DNA of 64,000 bases from Trichobilharzia regenti (taxonomy: Eukaryota; Platyhelminthes; Trematoda; Strigeidida; Schistosomatidae), in NCBI GenBank assembly GCA_944472135.2, contig OX235270.1, positions 79,431,168 to 79,495,167 of the forward strand. The letters are read 5' to 3'. The position numbers were made by a program, and so were the translations under genes. The notes beneath the pieces were generated by a model, which was not told where the DNA came from, searched no databases, and was given only the letters and a program-made list of their open reading frames with translations. This document shows positions 10,486 through 22,815 of the stretch, piece by piece. The stretch's first letter is position 1. Every line of letters begins with the position of its first letter.

Positions 10486-12760
10486 TTAACTCATCTTAGA
10501 CACTTGGATTTGGCGTTTGGAATTTTACGCGAACATGGTATTACCATTATTATTCAAATTGTGAGATATTCGTTGACGCACTCGACTTTCTTGGCCACAC
10601 CATTGACCTGAAGGATATTTGCCCACTGCATGGTAGATTTGAGGCGATCCTGACAGTTAAAAGTCTGCGCATTTTCAACGGCTTGGTTGATTATTACCAA
10701 CGTTTTATTCCCAACTGTGCTTCTCTTTTTCTCTTATTCTTCGGGGGAATAAGGAGTCCATCGAACTCGATGCGTCTGATCAAAATGCTTTTACTATGGT
10801 TGAAAAAGCTCTTGAGGATGCCACATCTCTACTGTATCAGAATCCAACGCCACGGTTATGTATCTCGGTTGATGTATAAGATACTGTAATAGGCGCAGTT
10901 CTGCAGCAACTAGTCAACAGAGAGTGGCAACCACTCGTCTTTTTCTCCAGGCGCCTTCAATTAGCAGAAGCGTAGTACATCACATTCGGCAGAGAACTTA
11001 AGGCTCTGTACTGTGCTGTACGTCATTTTCGACATTCAGTGGAGGGTCATGCGTCGGTGGCACAGTGGTTAGGACTCTCGCCGACCATGCACATGGTCCG
11101 GGGTTCGAGCCCACGCCAGCGCACACCTGATATCTATGGTTGGCCTGCAAAATTTGGGCTACCGATATCCATGCTGAAAATTCCATACTTGTACCAAAAA
11201 TACAGGGTGGAATCAAGCTGTAAATCAAAAAAAAAAATCAAAAAAAAAATTTGTAAATTTCACCGACCAAAAAGCTGTGGCGCACTCTCTGAACTCAACT
11301 TTAGATATGCATTCACCTGTAGAACCACGACAATTGAACTATGTTTCGCAGTTTACATCGGATATTCTCCATGCATCCGGGGTGAACAACACTGTGGCAG
11401 GTGCCTAGTCGCGCATTTGTTCCATCACTCAAGTAGATGGCATAGACCTTGTGAAACTGGTCCGTCTCCAAAAAGAAGATACCGAGCTTCAACACGAGTT
11501 GTCAAACACAACTCTACAATTAGCTGAGAAACCCTTAGGCATGGAAAGAGATATTATTCTATGTCACATTTCCACGAGTACTCCTCGCCCCATCGTGCCT
11601 AAAAGTTATTGCCATAACGTCTTCAATACGTTGCATGGCTTACCTCACCCAGGTATTCGAACTACCGTCAAGCTCGTAACTAGTCGGTTTTGTTGGTTTG
11701 CTATTAATAAAGAAGTAAGGGAATGGGCACACACGTGCTTAGCTTGCAAGGGTGCAAGGTGATAAGACACACCAAAAGCCCTCTTGACACTTTTCTTATC
11801 CCTGACGCTTGTTTCGAACACGTTGACATAGATTCGGTTGGACCCCTTACAGAATCTCATCGGTATACCTATGTCTTAAATTGATCGACCGTTTCACACG
11901 ATGGCCTGAAGCGGTACCCCTCAAAGATGTATCTGTTGAAACAGTCGCACACGTCTTAGTCGAACGATGGATCTCAAACTTTGGACGCCCATCCTCCATA
12001 ATTGATCATGGGAAGCAATTTGAAAGCAACCTAATTTTTGCCTTGACTAAAACCCTAGGTTGCATGCGTTTTAGAACAACAGCCCACCATCCTGAAGCTA
12101 ATGGTATGGTAGAACGTCTACACAGACAGTTGAAGCTGGTTTATCAGCTGCAAGCAATACCTATTGAACTGAATCACTACCGTTAGTTCTCCTAGGGATA
12201 CGAAACGCCTTGAAAACTGGTGCTGGTTGTACTAGCGCCGAGCTAGTATATGGCTCCACACTGTCAGGTGAGTTTGTTTCTCCCTCAGGCTTCCCACAAG
12301 CGGGAGATCACGCTTCATACGTCAGCAGGCTTACAAACGCAACGCTATGGTTAAACATGCTCCCCTTCGTCCATAGTCCATCGATGTTTTTGTTCAACCG
12401 TGTTTAAAAACTTCTTCACATGTATTTGTTCGTCACGACTCTGTGCGTAGACCTCTGGAACCCCCATACGATGGACCTTATAAAGTAATTAAACGTTCGG
12501 ATAAATTCTTTGTCTTGGACAAAAATGGCCGTAGGGACACCGTAAGCATTGACCGTCTGAAGCCGGCTTACTTGGAGGGTAATCCTATTAGCGTAGAGCT
12601 AAGCGTACCCCATAATCCACAAGTAACCGAAGATCGTTTAGTCCTCGATGAAGTCACTAGCACGGCGAAAGCCACTGAACCCTCTGTCGAGCCCTCATAG
12701 GAAACGCGTTCTGGACGAAACGTGAGATTGTCAGAATATCTTCACATTTATATCACATAA
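10486..12760 (+). pseudogene. Gypsy (CsRn1-like) pol relic: RT end, RNase H, integrase
   Basis: Pieces appear in order across shifting frames: RT connection (LVDYYQRFIPNCA), RNase H (LLYQNPTPRL, then VNFTDQKAV after the SINE), integrase zinc finger (LHGLPHPGIRTTVK, then CLACKGAR), and the integrase core in an open frame at 11881-12186. The core keeps all three acidic positions: IDRFTRWPEA, IDHGKQFES and NGMVERLHR. It ends with the GPY/F module (PYDGPYKVIKR, 12443-12700). Frameshifts, stops and a SINE make it non-functional. It is a duplicate of 44958-47330, one indel apart near 10746. Confidence 0.85.
11051..11249 (+). repeat. tRNA-derived SINE (family A) inside Gypsy RNase H
   Basis: A box at 11058-11068, B box GGTTCGAGCCC at 11102-11112, and the same body and A-rich tail as the SINE at 8921. 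It splits the RNase H coding between a GAGGGTCAT stretch and the codons for the FTD motif. A clean target duplication is not visible. Confidence 0.8.
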
Positions 12761-12850
12761 CCAAGTGGTGCGATTCACCCAACTCTTATTCGTTTATGGT
12801 ATTTGTATTTTGTCTTTCAGTTACTTGAGTTGATAAGCGTCTTTCTCAAT

Positions 12851-13919
12851 GTGGATGACAAAATCAACGACGACTAAGTGACACAAGTTGATGAACTTAG
12901 CGGTAGATCAGAAGCTGTTGTTGCTCGAATTTCAGAAAGTTGTCTAACTGCAAGATTACCACCACTGTTGTGTTTTACTATCAGCTCGGGTTTAGCACTA
13001 GCATCTGATGATAGGTGGGCTACATGCTGATCAATCACACTGACGGTCTGACAAGTATGCATGCCTGCTTCAACTGCATTTATATCTACTTCATGTTTGA
13101 GCTGTACAGAACCCTTATTTAACTTAGCGGTAGTAGGCATATCCCTCATCTCATCATGATCAACCAAAGACAAATGTGAAGTATCATGATCATTATCACG
13201 AATATTCACTTTACCGTCAATTTCATCACTTTCAAACTCTTTCATAACAGCAGTAGACAATTTTGGTTCCTCCTCACAAATCATTAAAGGTTTTATATCT
13301 TCACTCTGACTAGTAATACCTTGTAAACTTGTGGAGTCAGAACTGCACTCTGAAGCAATAACTTCATTCTGTGACACTCTATTCAACAATGGCTTCCCAG
13401 CTGCAAGTATAGACTTCTTGACCGCACAGTTATCGTCACACAATTCGGAGTAAGGCCTGGAGTTTACATTTAGCTTATCACTGAACTTGCTCACTGGTTC
13501 ACAGTTCACCTTTGTATGCACCTCTTGCAAACGTGTAAACCACAACCGTGCTTGTCTTGCATCTTGCAACTTATCTGTTGAGGATGTACTACGAAACCGG
13601 TTACACTCACTAGGTCTATATGCATTACTATACATCATGGAGCCTTCTCGATATCCACCTCTCTGAGGCCTACTCGTCATCAATGATTGCATTTCGCTCT
13701 CAGACTGCTCTATTCTAGGGGTGAGATTCAATAGACTGACGAACTTGCCCATAGATTGATTGAGACTATCTTTTACCAGTTTCAGGATATCGTCGAACTT
13801 TGGCTCGATGCCCGCCTCCTCCATACGGGGGCTTATCTTCACCCACTTCGTTTGCAGTTGAGTAGGTAGGCGTCTTGCTATTACTTCTAGTATAAAACTC
13901 GAGTCGGGGTCACTCATGC
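12851..13919 (-). pseudogene. N-truncated BEL-like gag fragment fused to an LTR
   Basis: An open frame of about 350 codons is almost identical to the C-terminal half of the gag at 35851-37704, from the SSFILEVIAR region onward. The first 180-190 codons, including the DUF1759-like core, are missing. The frame begins directly at the LTR end, so a deletion joined LTR to mid-gag, with GC microhomology at the ATGAGTGAC junction. The left edge abuts Gypsy sequence of opposite strand near 12850. Unlikely to be functional. Confidence 0.75.
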
Positions 13920-14253
13920 TGCCAGCCACGTCTCGTAAGCCGTCAATGCCCAGCTCTTGCTACGCTGGAACTCACGCTGTTCCTCGAAGCTTCTCAGAAA
14001 CGCTTAGTACGAACGGACGCAAAAACCAGAGCCCAGTTTGGCGACTCGGGAATTCTTTATTGTAACACCAGCATATAGCATTTGTACAACTAAGCTTTAC
14101 AACTAAGGTTTCTGACGGTTGTCTCCTGACTTCTTTCTGAACAGCGACCGATGAGACGATGACTGGTGTATTGATGCCTCCGCGAAAATATGGGGAAGTT
14201 GGTTTTGAGCAAACAACCATGAATTGATCGTTCAATCTTCAACTACATTGACA
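13920..14253 (-). repeat. LTR of the BEL-like gag element
   Basis: A 334 bp LTR of the same family as 34439-34799. On the minus strand it starts TGTCAATGTAG (14253) and contains an AATAAAGAATTC poly(A) motif. It ends TGGCA, a mutated version of TGACA, directly before the gag fragment, so it acts as that fragment's 5' LTR. Confidence 0.8.
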
Positions 14254-14330
14254 TCGCCCTTCTTTGGCATTTTCACGACAAATGCTCGATTCCAGGGAAA
14301 AATAAGATCATTGTTTATATTTCAGAATTT
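14254..14330 (-). pseudogene. Short RTE reverse-transcriptase fragment cut by the LTR
   Basis: On the minus strand the codons just before the LTR give W-NRAFVVKMPKKGD. This resembles the W-K-x-G-x-x-x-K-x-PKKGD motif of RTE-clade RT. The LTR seems to have inserted immediately after GD. The match is short and could be chance, but position and motif fit. Confidence 0.4.
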
Positions 14331-14344
14331 TCAATATATTTGCG

Positions 14345-14500
14345 CGTTGAAGTTTCTGTAGCGACTTGGTTAAGTTTTTGGGGTGGAGTTCCTAGCACCA
14401 CGCCTCAACCTTCCCTCTTTATCCGGGCTTGGGACCGGCTAGAAAACTAGCGAGCTAGTAATCTTGGCGAGGTTGAAGCTGAAAATAATCCCCGATACTA
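14345..14500 (+). repeat. RTE 5' leader-like sequence
   Basis: It contains TTTATCCGGGCTTGGGACCGG (14418-14438), a stretch I associate with the leader of schistosome SR2/RTE elements. No coding follows on this strand. It recurs in the other two duplicates. Confidence 0.35.
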
Positions 14501-14602
14501 TTAGTTTGCAACTTTCATCATTTAAAAGTCGGTTCTCACTCTCACTGTGTAGGTTGACCGTTTAAACTGAAAGTACACGGTTAAACAATCGGTCCATATG
14601 GG

Positions 14603-14775
14603 ACGCCGAGAAACCCTTACGTATGGGAAAAGATATTATTCTATGTCACATTTCCACGAGTACTCCTCGTCCCATCGTGCCTAAAAGTTATTGTCGTAAC
14701 GTCTTCAATACGTTGTATGGCTTATCCCACTCAGGTATTCGAACTACCGTCAAGCTCGCAACCAGTCGGTTTTTA
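14603..14775 (+). pseudogene. Second Gypsy integrase zinc-finger fragment
   Basis: The frame DIILCHISTSTPRPIVPKSY... duplicates the codons at 11545-11690 of the main Gypsy copy with a few changes, then breaks off before the CxxC pair. It is an isolated relic of a second, related Gypsy element on the same strand. Confidence 0.7.
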
Positions 14776-15690
14776 CGGAATAATACGTTAACATCCATCA
14801 TTTCGTTGACTTCTCACCAGCTGCTAACGGTCCAAACTACGACCAAGTTCATATACAGAAAAATTTGCAAATTTTAAACGATTTCAGTTTCAAATAGTGA
14901 ATGGCGCTCAAAAATTACGCTTATATAGTCTTTATACAGATAGTTCAATTTTAAACAAAGTAAATGTATGCAAAAATTGGTGAAGGTATTGGATAATAAA
15001 GACGAGAAACGCGTGAGACTTTGAGTAACTAATAAGTTAGGCAACAATGTACTGAGTTCAACTCAGATCATATAAACTAAAGACAAGCAAAAATACACTT
15101 TATCAAAGGGGATAAGTTTAAAACCAAAGATTAAGTAGTCATATGAGAGAGAGAATAGAGACATCAAGTTACTAAGGTAAATAAAGACTGCTTATTGCTT
15201 CTTTCCGAACATATAAATTGGGTTTCGGGCGTCTGATAGAGATTGCCTCACCAAGCATGAAGAGAATTGAGCTCGATTGTCTACTTTTAATTTTAGAGGA
15301 TTCCGTGATTTCCACCTCATGACCTGTATCAAAGAGATGCTTCGTAATGACACTATTTTAAACTGTGGTTCAGTTGAGACGTAGGCTTTTCGGCACATGT
15401 TAGGAAAATTAGAGGCGAACCATTCTTTCCGTTCATTCAGTGTAACTGCTCCCACAAACACGTAAGTTTGCACACAAAGTAGTAGTTTTCAGTTGAAGGA
15501 AAATATCCGATGGCTGTTGATTGAACCAAACTTCACGAGCAGCTAGTGGAAGCTGGATGAATTGAACTATAGCAACATATAATTCTGCAATATCTGTTGT
15601 TTCTCCATTATTGAAGTTCATTAAGCGCAATGAGTGCGTGAAGATATGCTTGTTATTTTGGTTTCCTAGTAAAAAAGGGCTGCAACAGAA
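14776..15690. other. Repeated non-coding block, unrecognised
   Basis: Present three times (also about 49216-50160 and 56582-57526). The minus strand has a 93-codon open frame at 15192-15473 (starts MQTYVFVGAVTLN) that stays open in all copies, but it matches nothing I know and the copies are too recent for conservation to mean selection. Treat it as part of a degenerate repeat. Confidence 0.4.
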
Positions 15691-17809
15691 CATCTCCACT
15701 TCGTACAATTCTATGAGATCCTCTTCATCTGGCCCCAAGATTGTCCATAGTCTCTCATCTCGTCCTCATACAATCTCCTCCGTGCCACCTTCAGACCAAT
15801 CCACAACTCGCCGTTTCCCATCGGGATTCCACTCGAGCGGCGGCTTGGCGCGCGATGTCATTCGACGGTCTCCTCAGTAAGCGTCCTATCCACCACCATT
15901 TTCTTCTAGATATTTCTCGAGCAATATGTTCTTGATTGGTTTATTCCCAGAGTTTTTTGTTGCTAATTCTTTCCACCGACCATTTGATCCTCAGCATGGA
16001 GATAATGAAGGCAGTTGCTGACAGAAGTCTGCAAAACCCTGTTAGAAATGTCTACCGTAGCGTGCCAAGTTCCTCAGCCCTATGGAAGAACTGATTGATC
16101 TAGCATTAGTGTTGAAAATCCGGATTTTGTTGTTTATGCTGCTGAGTGCAATAGGTTCAAAAACTGATTTCAAAGTGATGAATGCCTGTCCTGCCCTACC
16201 GACTCCGGTTTTGACATCCTCATCGGTGCTGACTGCAGCTGAAAACGGTGCTTTCAAGATACGTGAAGGAAGTGACCTCTTTCAAATTTTCCCTGGTGAA
16301 AGTGATTGGTGTTTGTTGTGGTTGATTCTTTGATTACCTTCATCACCTCGGTTTTCTCTATATCCACTTGGTGTCCTATCTTTGCTACCCTCTTCTGCTA
16401 GTTTGTTGGCTCTCGCCTGTGAGTCTCCGAATTTATGTGCCATTAGACAAATCGTCCGTGAGCTCCAGATATTCTACAGTCAACGTTAATGACCAATGTA
16501 TTCCTGTCTTCTCGCCCCTCTACGGTCTGTCACGTAATCCGGTCCACAACAATTAGGGATACCATTGATGATAGTAAGCAGCCAGCTTGTCTTACCCCTG
16601 TATTCACTTCAAAAGCTTCGGTGAGTTTTCCGTTGTGGATCACTTGACATCTGACATTGTCACATAGCTGGTGTGTGAGGCTGATGAAGATTTGAGGCAC
16701 TACAGTGCATTGTGTTGAAGTGGTTTCCAGATAACTTCGTGGTCGACACTGACGACAGCCTTTTCATCAAAGTGGATTAGGTTGAGGTAGATATTTGACT
16801 GTCGTTCTATGCTCTGTTCAATGATGATGCTTAGTGTTGGAATTTGATCCACGTGTGGTTTGATTTTGGTGAATGCAGTCTGTTCTTGGTGGATTCCTGC
16901 ATCCAGGGCATCCCATAGTCTCTTCAGGATTACGCGACTTAGTGTTTACCTGACATGGACAAGAACATGACTCCATGCCAGTTCTTGTGGAGGTCTAAGT
17001 CACCCTTCTTTGATAGTTTGACAAGAGATTTCAAGTAATTTTCCATGCAGATTTCCTCGTTGATGGCACGTAATGCTTTCAACCTCACTCTGACGGCTGC
17101 AGTGAAGGTGTCTTTCGGGTTTCACCCTTCAATTTCTGAGTGTTAAACATCCATTCTGGTCTGCCTTTAGTTGTTTTGAGGGCTCTCGGCTTGATCTTGA
17201 AGGCTCCCCGGGCGAGATGTTGTTCTGAGGCCACATCTGCTCCCCTTCTCAGCTTCGTCTCCAGCGGGCTGCATCACCACTTTTCTGACCAGCATTGGGA
17301 TGAAATCTACCTGATATTCAGTGTGTCCATCAGGTGAACTCCATGTCACCTGGTGCATATCCGCGTGCTTACACACGCTACCTTCAATCACCAAACCGTT
17401 AGAGACTCAGAGGTCTGTGAAGAGTTCTCCGTTCTCGTTCATTTCGCTGAGAGCCCCTCGACCCATGATGAGTTCTCCTCCTGTGTTTTCTGCTTCCAGT
17501 TTGACATTCATATCTCCTATCAGGATTTTGATGCAGATATATGATTGAGCCCTCACCCAGTGCTGTTTGCAGTTGATCGTTTATTTCCTACTTCTTTCCA
17601 TCGTGTCGGAATTTTATTAGATGCCTTAGGTTTAATTTTTTGTGAACTTTTTATCCTTCGATTTTACTGTTTCTGCCGTTTACCTTTGGGAGATTGGTTG
17701 CTTCCGCATGATGGCCTTCGGAGCTGTTGGCAATATCATGTTGGCCAGTCCCTCTCCGTGCTGGCGGTTTTCGGCTGGATAAGTGGAGCATGCCATTGAC
17801 TCTGCAGCT
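15691..17809 (-). pseudogene. RTE/SR2-like non-LTR element relic, EN to RT C-terminus
   Basis: Read right to left on the minus strand: endonuclease pieces (ILIGDMNVK near 17515; GGELIMGRGALSEMNENGEL near 17450; THQ-like VTWSSPDGHTEYQVDFI near 17340), then decayed RT (EYLELTDDLS near 16470, where active RTE has FADDL), then the SFTYLEST and RIKW...NKKLWE...NQE regions near 16100-15950, then the RRWIG-like tail. Many stops and frameshifts. The 5' part continues at 19693-19955 beyond an insertion. The same relic is at 57527-59952. Confidence 0.75.
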
Positions 17810-19692
17810 TCACCATTAAATATTGCAAACTTTGGAACCAACTACCCTCTGAGATAAGATCCTGTGAAAGGCCTGACAGTTTCAAAAGGAGCCTAGAAAA
17901 ACATATAAACATGTCCACCCTAGCCCGCCTCAAAGATCTCAACTGCTGGTAGAGTGGAGAGACAATGGCTTTTCAATATTTAACTACGGAAAGTACACTA
18001 GTCCCAATACCAATATAATAACACTTAGTAATTATGTAGGTTCAATACTTGAAATTCGATTGTCATTAAAATACTTAAAATGATTAAAATAGCTATGCGG
18101 CAAGTGTTCTCTTGCTTTACCATGCTTGTTTCCCTTATAACACTCAGTTATTGAGCCTAATGTATTCTTTGATAATACGAATTATGACACTGACTATGCT
18201 CTTATTATACATAGATTGATTTACTTTACGACTACCTGTAGTACTAACTACCCTTCTGTAGTATTGTTAAACAAATGCTGAAATTTTGTTGGTTCTGTTA
18301 ATATCTTTTTATAATATATGTAGACAGGTTACTTTGCAATGTCAAATGTTGACTATATATAAGACTGTCATGATAATTTAGTACACTAAGTCCTGCCAAC
18401 CGACCTTACCTTCAGTTCATACTACCTACATTGATCCCTAACTATATTGTTCTGCTGAATCTTGCTTCACTATTCACAAAACCTATTCTTTTTATTCTTT
18501 AAGGTTCTAACTTCTTGTAAAGTAATCTGTTCATTAGGACGCATGCATACATATATAATGTTCATAAAGATGTACGCGGAGACCTATTGGAAGCACTCAT
18601 TAAGAAAGCTAGGGAGATGGAATATGAGGTACGAACATGTCTGGTACCAAGCAATATATTTGCGGTAGCCATAATAATCATAGTCTCAGAGCTTAACATC
18701 AAAAAAGGAGGGAGGGTGGCGTTAGCTGATCAGTAGATATGGTGGGGGTCACTAAGGTGAATCGCCCCATTCTGCAGGAACAGCAATATACAAATTAAAG
18801 GCTCGAGATATTTCTGATTTTTATGAGGGCTTAGATCTTTATCTTGAAAAAGATAATAATGAACGCCTTGACAGATCATGCTTCTACCTCTAAATATATA
18901 CTATTCGCCCAGCCTATTGTTGAGATGCGACCATGTGGGATGTGCACAGTTTTATGGGGCATCTTATAAACTAACTTGCTGTCCATTGACTGATCTTTAA
19001 ATACCACTTCACAATGTCTTATCTCATTCATTTTCCAATAACGTCTTTACTTGATCCTCATTATATCCCATTAAACCTAACATTTTACAGCTCTTTATGA
19101 CTTATTATATTCCTACTCTCTGAAGGGTACGGTTGTACATTAAATGCACAAAAAGGTATAAAACAAAAACAACTGGCACAACTGAGGATAAATGTATTAA
19201 AACCAAAAGTGGACATCATGATAGTACGAGATATACGTGTAGCATTATACATTGCAAATGAACGTTGTCAGCCTAGGGAGTTTTCTTTATTAATGCATTT
19301 ATTAATGATACTTGCACTTACCTATTTCATTACAATTTAATGATTCACCTCAGCACTTTTACTTTTCTAAAACAGCTTTCAATCCCTTGTAAACGTTGTA
19401 CTTACCTCAATATTGGTTGGTTATCGTATGCCGACAACCACGGGATGAAAACGAAACGAAGTCGATTTTCCCGCTCAACCTGGAGGACAATTGTACAATT
19501 CAATAACTATACAGCCTAGTTCAGACAATGAGTGTATTTATATATATCAAATATTTAACTGTTGAAACATTATTAACTTGTAGACAATCTACGATTTGAT
19601 ATTATATCATACTTGATCGTGCCTGTAAAAATGGCATGCATTTTCATGTAAATTTATATGTTTATATGAGAATATACATTATTATTATTATT
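17810..19692 (+). mobile_element. 5'-truncated CR1-like element (same family as 50466-56081)
   Basis: It begins in the last 50 codons of the ORF2 family (LWNQLPSEIRSCE-like, ending LNCW at about 17950) and continues with the long 3' UTR shared with 54167-56081. It ends with a hairpin and (TTA)n. The duplicate at 59641-59650 is an exact empty site (GCAGCT/AACAAT), so the insertion limits are known to the base and there is essentially no target-site duplication. Confidence 0.85.
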
Positions 19693-19955
19693 AACAATTA
19701 TGTGAATGCGAATTCTCTGCTGTCTAAGGTTGTTAGGACTTGTATACCGTGTCTCCTCATTTCTTTGGGAGCCTGTGCAGTCCTCCTAGGTTCTCACATT
19801 GTACGAACATTCCACGCCTGGATGCTTACCTTCGCCTTCATGTAAAGGACACATGTCGAGTGATTAGCTTACCGAAGGCCTCTATTAGTCGAAGACATTT
19901 TCTATCCCTGCGAATAATAAGTTTAATTTTCTTATCTTTGTTTTGGTTTGGTGTT
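19693..19955 (-). pseudogene. 5' end of the RTE/SR2-like relic
   Basis: On the minus strand the sequence encodes, with a frameshift, IQAWNVRTM then RRTAQ...KEMRR. This is the conserved beginning of the RTE apurinic-like endonuclease domain. It is separated from the rest of the relic by the 1883 bp insertion at 17810-19692, and contiguous in the duplicate at 59641-59952. Confidence 0.7.
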
Positions 19956-22815
19956 TTTGTTGTGAGTGTCCTGATTTTGCGTGGTATTACTGCTGGCTTG
20001 TCCTCGAGCTCTGCATGGACTCACTGCTAACACGCAGTGTTTTGGATGAGGTCTAACATATGTTGTATCGAGCACTTGGGACATACACTCGTCTAATTTT
20101 TTGAAATCCCTTCAAAGCGCCCGTAGCATTCGGAAAGCCTTAGCTGAAGCTCATTCACAATTTACCACTTTTTAAGTCACGACCTACAATAATTCCTAAG
20201 TCCTTATTTCTCTTAACATCTGGCAGTTCTGTGTCCTTCAGGGAGAACGACGTGTATGACGTCTGACGTAGACGCGTTGCCGCACCTTTATTGGAATTAA
20301 TTTTTCAGACTACAGAGGTTACCCCTTTCAGCTGGTTTATCTAGATCGTTTTGCAGTGTCAACCTATCATTGTTATTATTCACAGTTTTCCATATCTCGA
20401 TATCGTCCGCAAATAGTAAGGAAGATGAGGTAAGTATTTTCGGAAGTTCATTTACGTATAAATAGGAATAGTAGGGGGCCAAGTACAGTCATCTGAGGTA
20501 CTCCACTTAGTACTGCCTTCCACCCTGCAGGTACACCATTAACCCTCACCTTTTGCCTTCCATTCCTCGGGTAGTCGCTAAACCACTCACGCAAGCGCCG
20601 GTCTAATCCAAAACGTTTGAGTTCACTGAGAAGACTTAAATGGGATACCTTATCGAATGCTTTACTAGGATCGATAAAGGCAACGTCCAATAGATGTTTC
20701 TTATCCCTGGCTTCAACCCAATCTTCCCTAGCTAATGGTAAGTTTGTCAGGCAAGGTGGTCCTGTTCGGAATCCAGGCTGTTCCTCTGACAGTAAGCCAT
20801 GGTTCTCCTTTAGAGCTAAGAGATGATCCCTTATGAAAGTTTCTAACACCTTTGCTATGATGTAGGTCACACTTACAGACTGGCAGTTAGATACTAACTG
20901 TCTGTTCCTCTCTTTGAATATGAGGCTTATAAAACCATCTTTCCAGTCCCTAGGTAGCTTAGCCTCGGTCAGAGAAATTTGAAAAATCTCCGTAAGTGGG
21001 ATGTATATTATATTCCCCAAGGAGATTAGCAATCTGGGGTGAAGTCCGTCAGGTCCAGGTGATTTACCTGGCTTCAGCTTACACAGCATTTTAAGAACCA
21101 CTGCATCCTTTACCACAATTGCAGTGACCTCGCCACATCCCTGAATGGCACTATTAGACGAAAAGACATCGTGAAAGTATTCTGAGAGTTTTTAAGCCTT
21201 TGTTTCGTCTGACCCGGCCACCTCCCCAGTATTGCTAATGAGGGACTATATAACACCTCTAGTTTTAGTCCTGCGTTTTGATATACGAGCACAGTATTTT
21301 TGGATAATGCACACAATCCAGCACTAACTGCCTCTTATGCTCTATACGACTTTGGTCAATCTTATACTTACAAAGGTTTCGAATTCAGCCTATTCCATCC
21401 GAAACTCATCCCTCCCAGTCACAGTAAATCGGTCCCATAATTTCTTTCGTTTTCTTAATAGCCTCCTTGTTTCATTACTAATTCAAGGTGGTTTGTGAGA
21501 TAGTTTTCAAGATGTAGACCAGGGTACAAAGGGTGCAGTGGAGCAATAAAGTGTACTCCTAAATCCCATCCAAGCCTTCTCGACAGTCTGGTGTGTATCA
21601 ACAGACCAGTCAGCTAGGGTTGCTGCATTTTGGTTTGAAAGTATGTTCTCTTTCCAAATGTTTGGACGAATAGCTGTTGGTCTGTGTAGGACAGTGTGAA
21701 TCCTAAACGTAAAAGTGATAACTATATGGTCAATACTGCCTAGCGGCACCGAGAGCCTAGTGTCTGGGCAACATAGGTTTCCGAGACCTCGCTGCCCCAA
21801 GACCCAACAATTTAAGGTCTTTTTTAACTTTCCCTAGTGGAGCATTTAATGAAGTCATCGCTTCTCTTCTCTTAATTCTACCTTCCAGAAGACAGTGCAG
21901 CCTAATTCTCATCTTTTTATCCTTGATCTTAAATGCGTTGTTGAGAATAGTTCTTTCCTTCATCTCGTTCCCCAGCACAATCTTCAGCAGTCGTGGGGGA
22001 CTTTTCGTTGCATCGGCATTTCGTTTACCGATTCTGATAAGGTTTCTCGTGTGTACTCTATTTGTTTGTCCAGGAAGTACTTCATGAATGACGAAGTTAA
22101 CTAACTGCAGATCATTAGCATGTCGGGAAGCCTGATCTACTTTCTTTGATTCCTTCAAGTTCCAAATTACGATACAGTAATTTGAGTCCGAGAGTTTCGC
22201 AATCGTATCAGTGTTTACGGCAATCAAAACTTTATCACTAAGCCCAGTTTTCTTCTCTTTCATACAGTTCTTCAGCTTCCCGTTTTTGGCACTAACCAAG
22301 TGGAATTAGTTACTTCCTTTTTGCTCTCACCGCAGTTGGAAGCCATGCGTCCACCATACTTGCAATACTTTGTCACGGTAGTATCACCCGGTTGTCTTAC
22401 CATGTTGGTGTTACTTGCCCTCTTAGATTATGAAACTTTTTGCGTGACGTTGCAGACTTTTGGTTACACCGTACCTCTTTCATGTCTATCGCTTCGGGAT
22501 GTGGTACTGTCTGAGTCTTATGTCTCAGTCCAGAATCACCATTCATGGCATCGATTCCAGATGTTGGGGTTTTCCCTTACTTGAGATCTTTGTCAATTTT
22601 TCGGACATAAGAAGTCCTATGGCCTCTTGGGAATGTCCAACGGGCTGCTACAAAATTTACAAACCCACGGAGACTATGGTTTGCTGCATCTCCTATAGGC
22701 TGATAGTGATAAGCCAGTGCGAACTTTATGAAACCATGGGTTGCAGTTATCACAATGCATCCCGTCATCGACCGGAAAATGACAGTCCGGTCGTCCACAG
22801 CTATTGGTGAGACTC
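19956..22815 (-). pseudogene. CR1-like non-LTR element with PHD-type ORF1
   Basis: Minus strand, right to left. ORF1 begins with a PHD-like finger in one frame near 22790-22620 (CHFPVDDGMHCDNCNPWFHK, later WVCKFC). It is followed by the 180-codon ORF1/linker frame 22299-21757 (IVIWNLKESK, then LLKIVLGNEMK). Most of the endonuclease is deleted, leaving its end and the ADWSVD linker near 21600. RT follows: GKSPGPDGLHP, FIDPSKAFDKVSH (motif A), SGVPQMTVLGPLLF (motif B, altered) and LLFADDIEIW (motif C, 20420-20390). The thumb continues to about 20030 with stops. Same family as the open frame at 62392-64000. Confidence 0.8.

Larger units (their letters stand above)
10143..19955. repeat. Segmental duplication, copy 1
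   Basis: The stretch is near-identical to 44253-50465 and 56082-59952. Shared content in order: LTR, Gypsy pol, gag fragment with LTR, integrase fragment and RTE relic. Copy 1 lacks the LTR inserted at 44414 and the element at 50466-56081, but has its own insertion at 17810-19692. Differences elsewhere are scattered single bases and one-base indels. Its left edge lies inside an LTR and its right edge inside the RTE 5' region. Confidence 0.85.

Noticed and set aside
11039..11527. 162-codon frame, repeated at 45510
   Set aside because: It runs through a SINE into out-of-frame Gypsy RNase H; its preservation only reflects the recent duplication.
15192..15473. 93-codon frame conserved in three copies (also 49662 and 57028)
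   Set aside because: The copies are recent duplicates, so an open frame is not evidence of selection; no known family recognised.
16675..16720. Another hammerhead (CTGATGAAGATT)
   Set aside because: No GAAA core or stem II partner follows at the right distance.
22300..22810. Overlapping plus-strand frames of 94 and 116 codons
   Set aside because: They are antisense to the ORF1/PHD region of the minus-strand CR1-like element; no motifs of their own.
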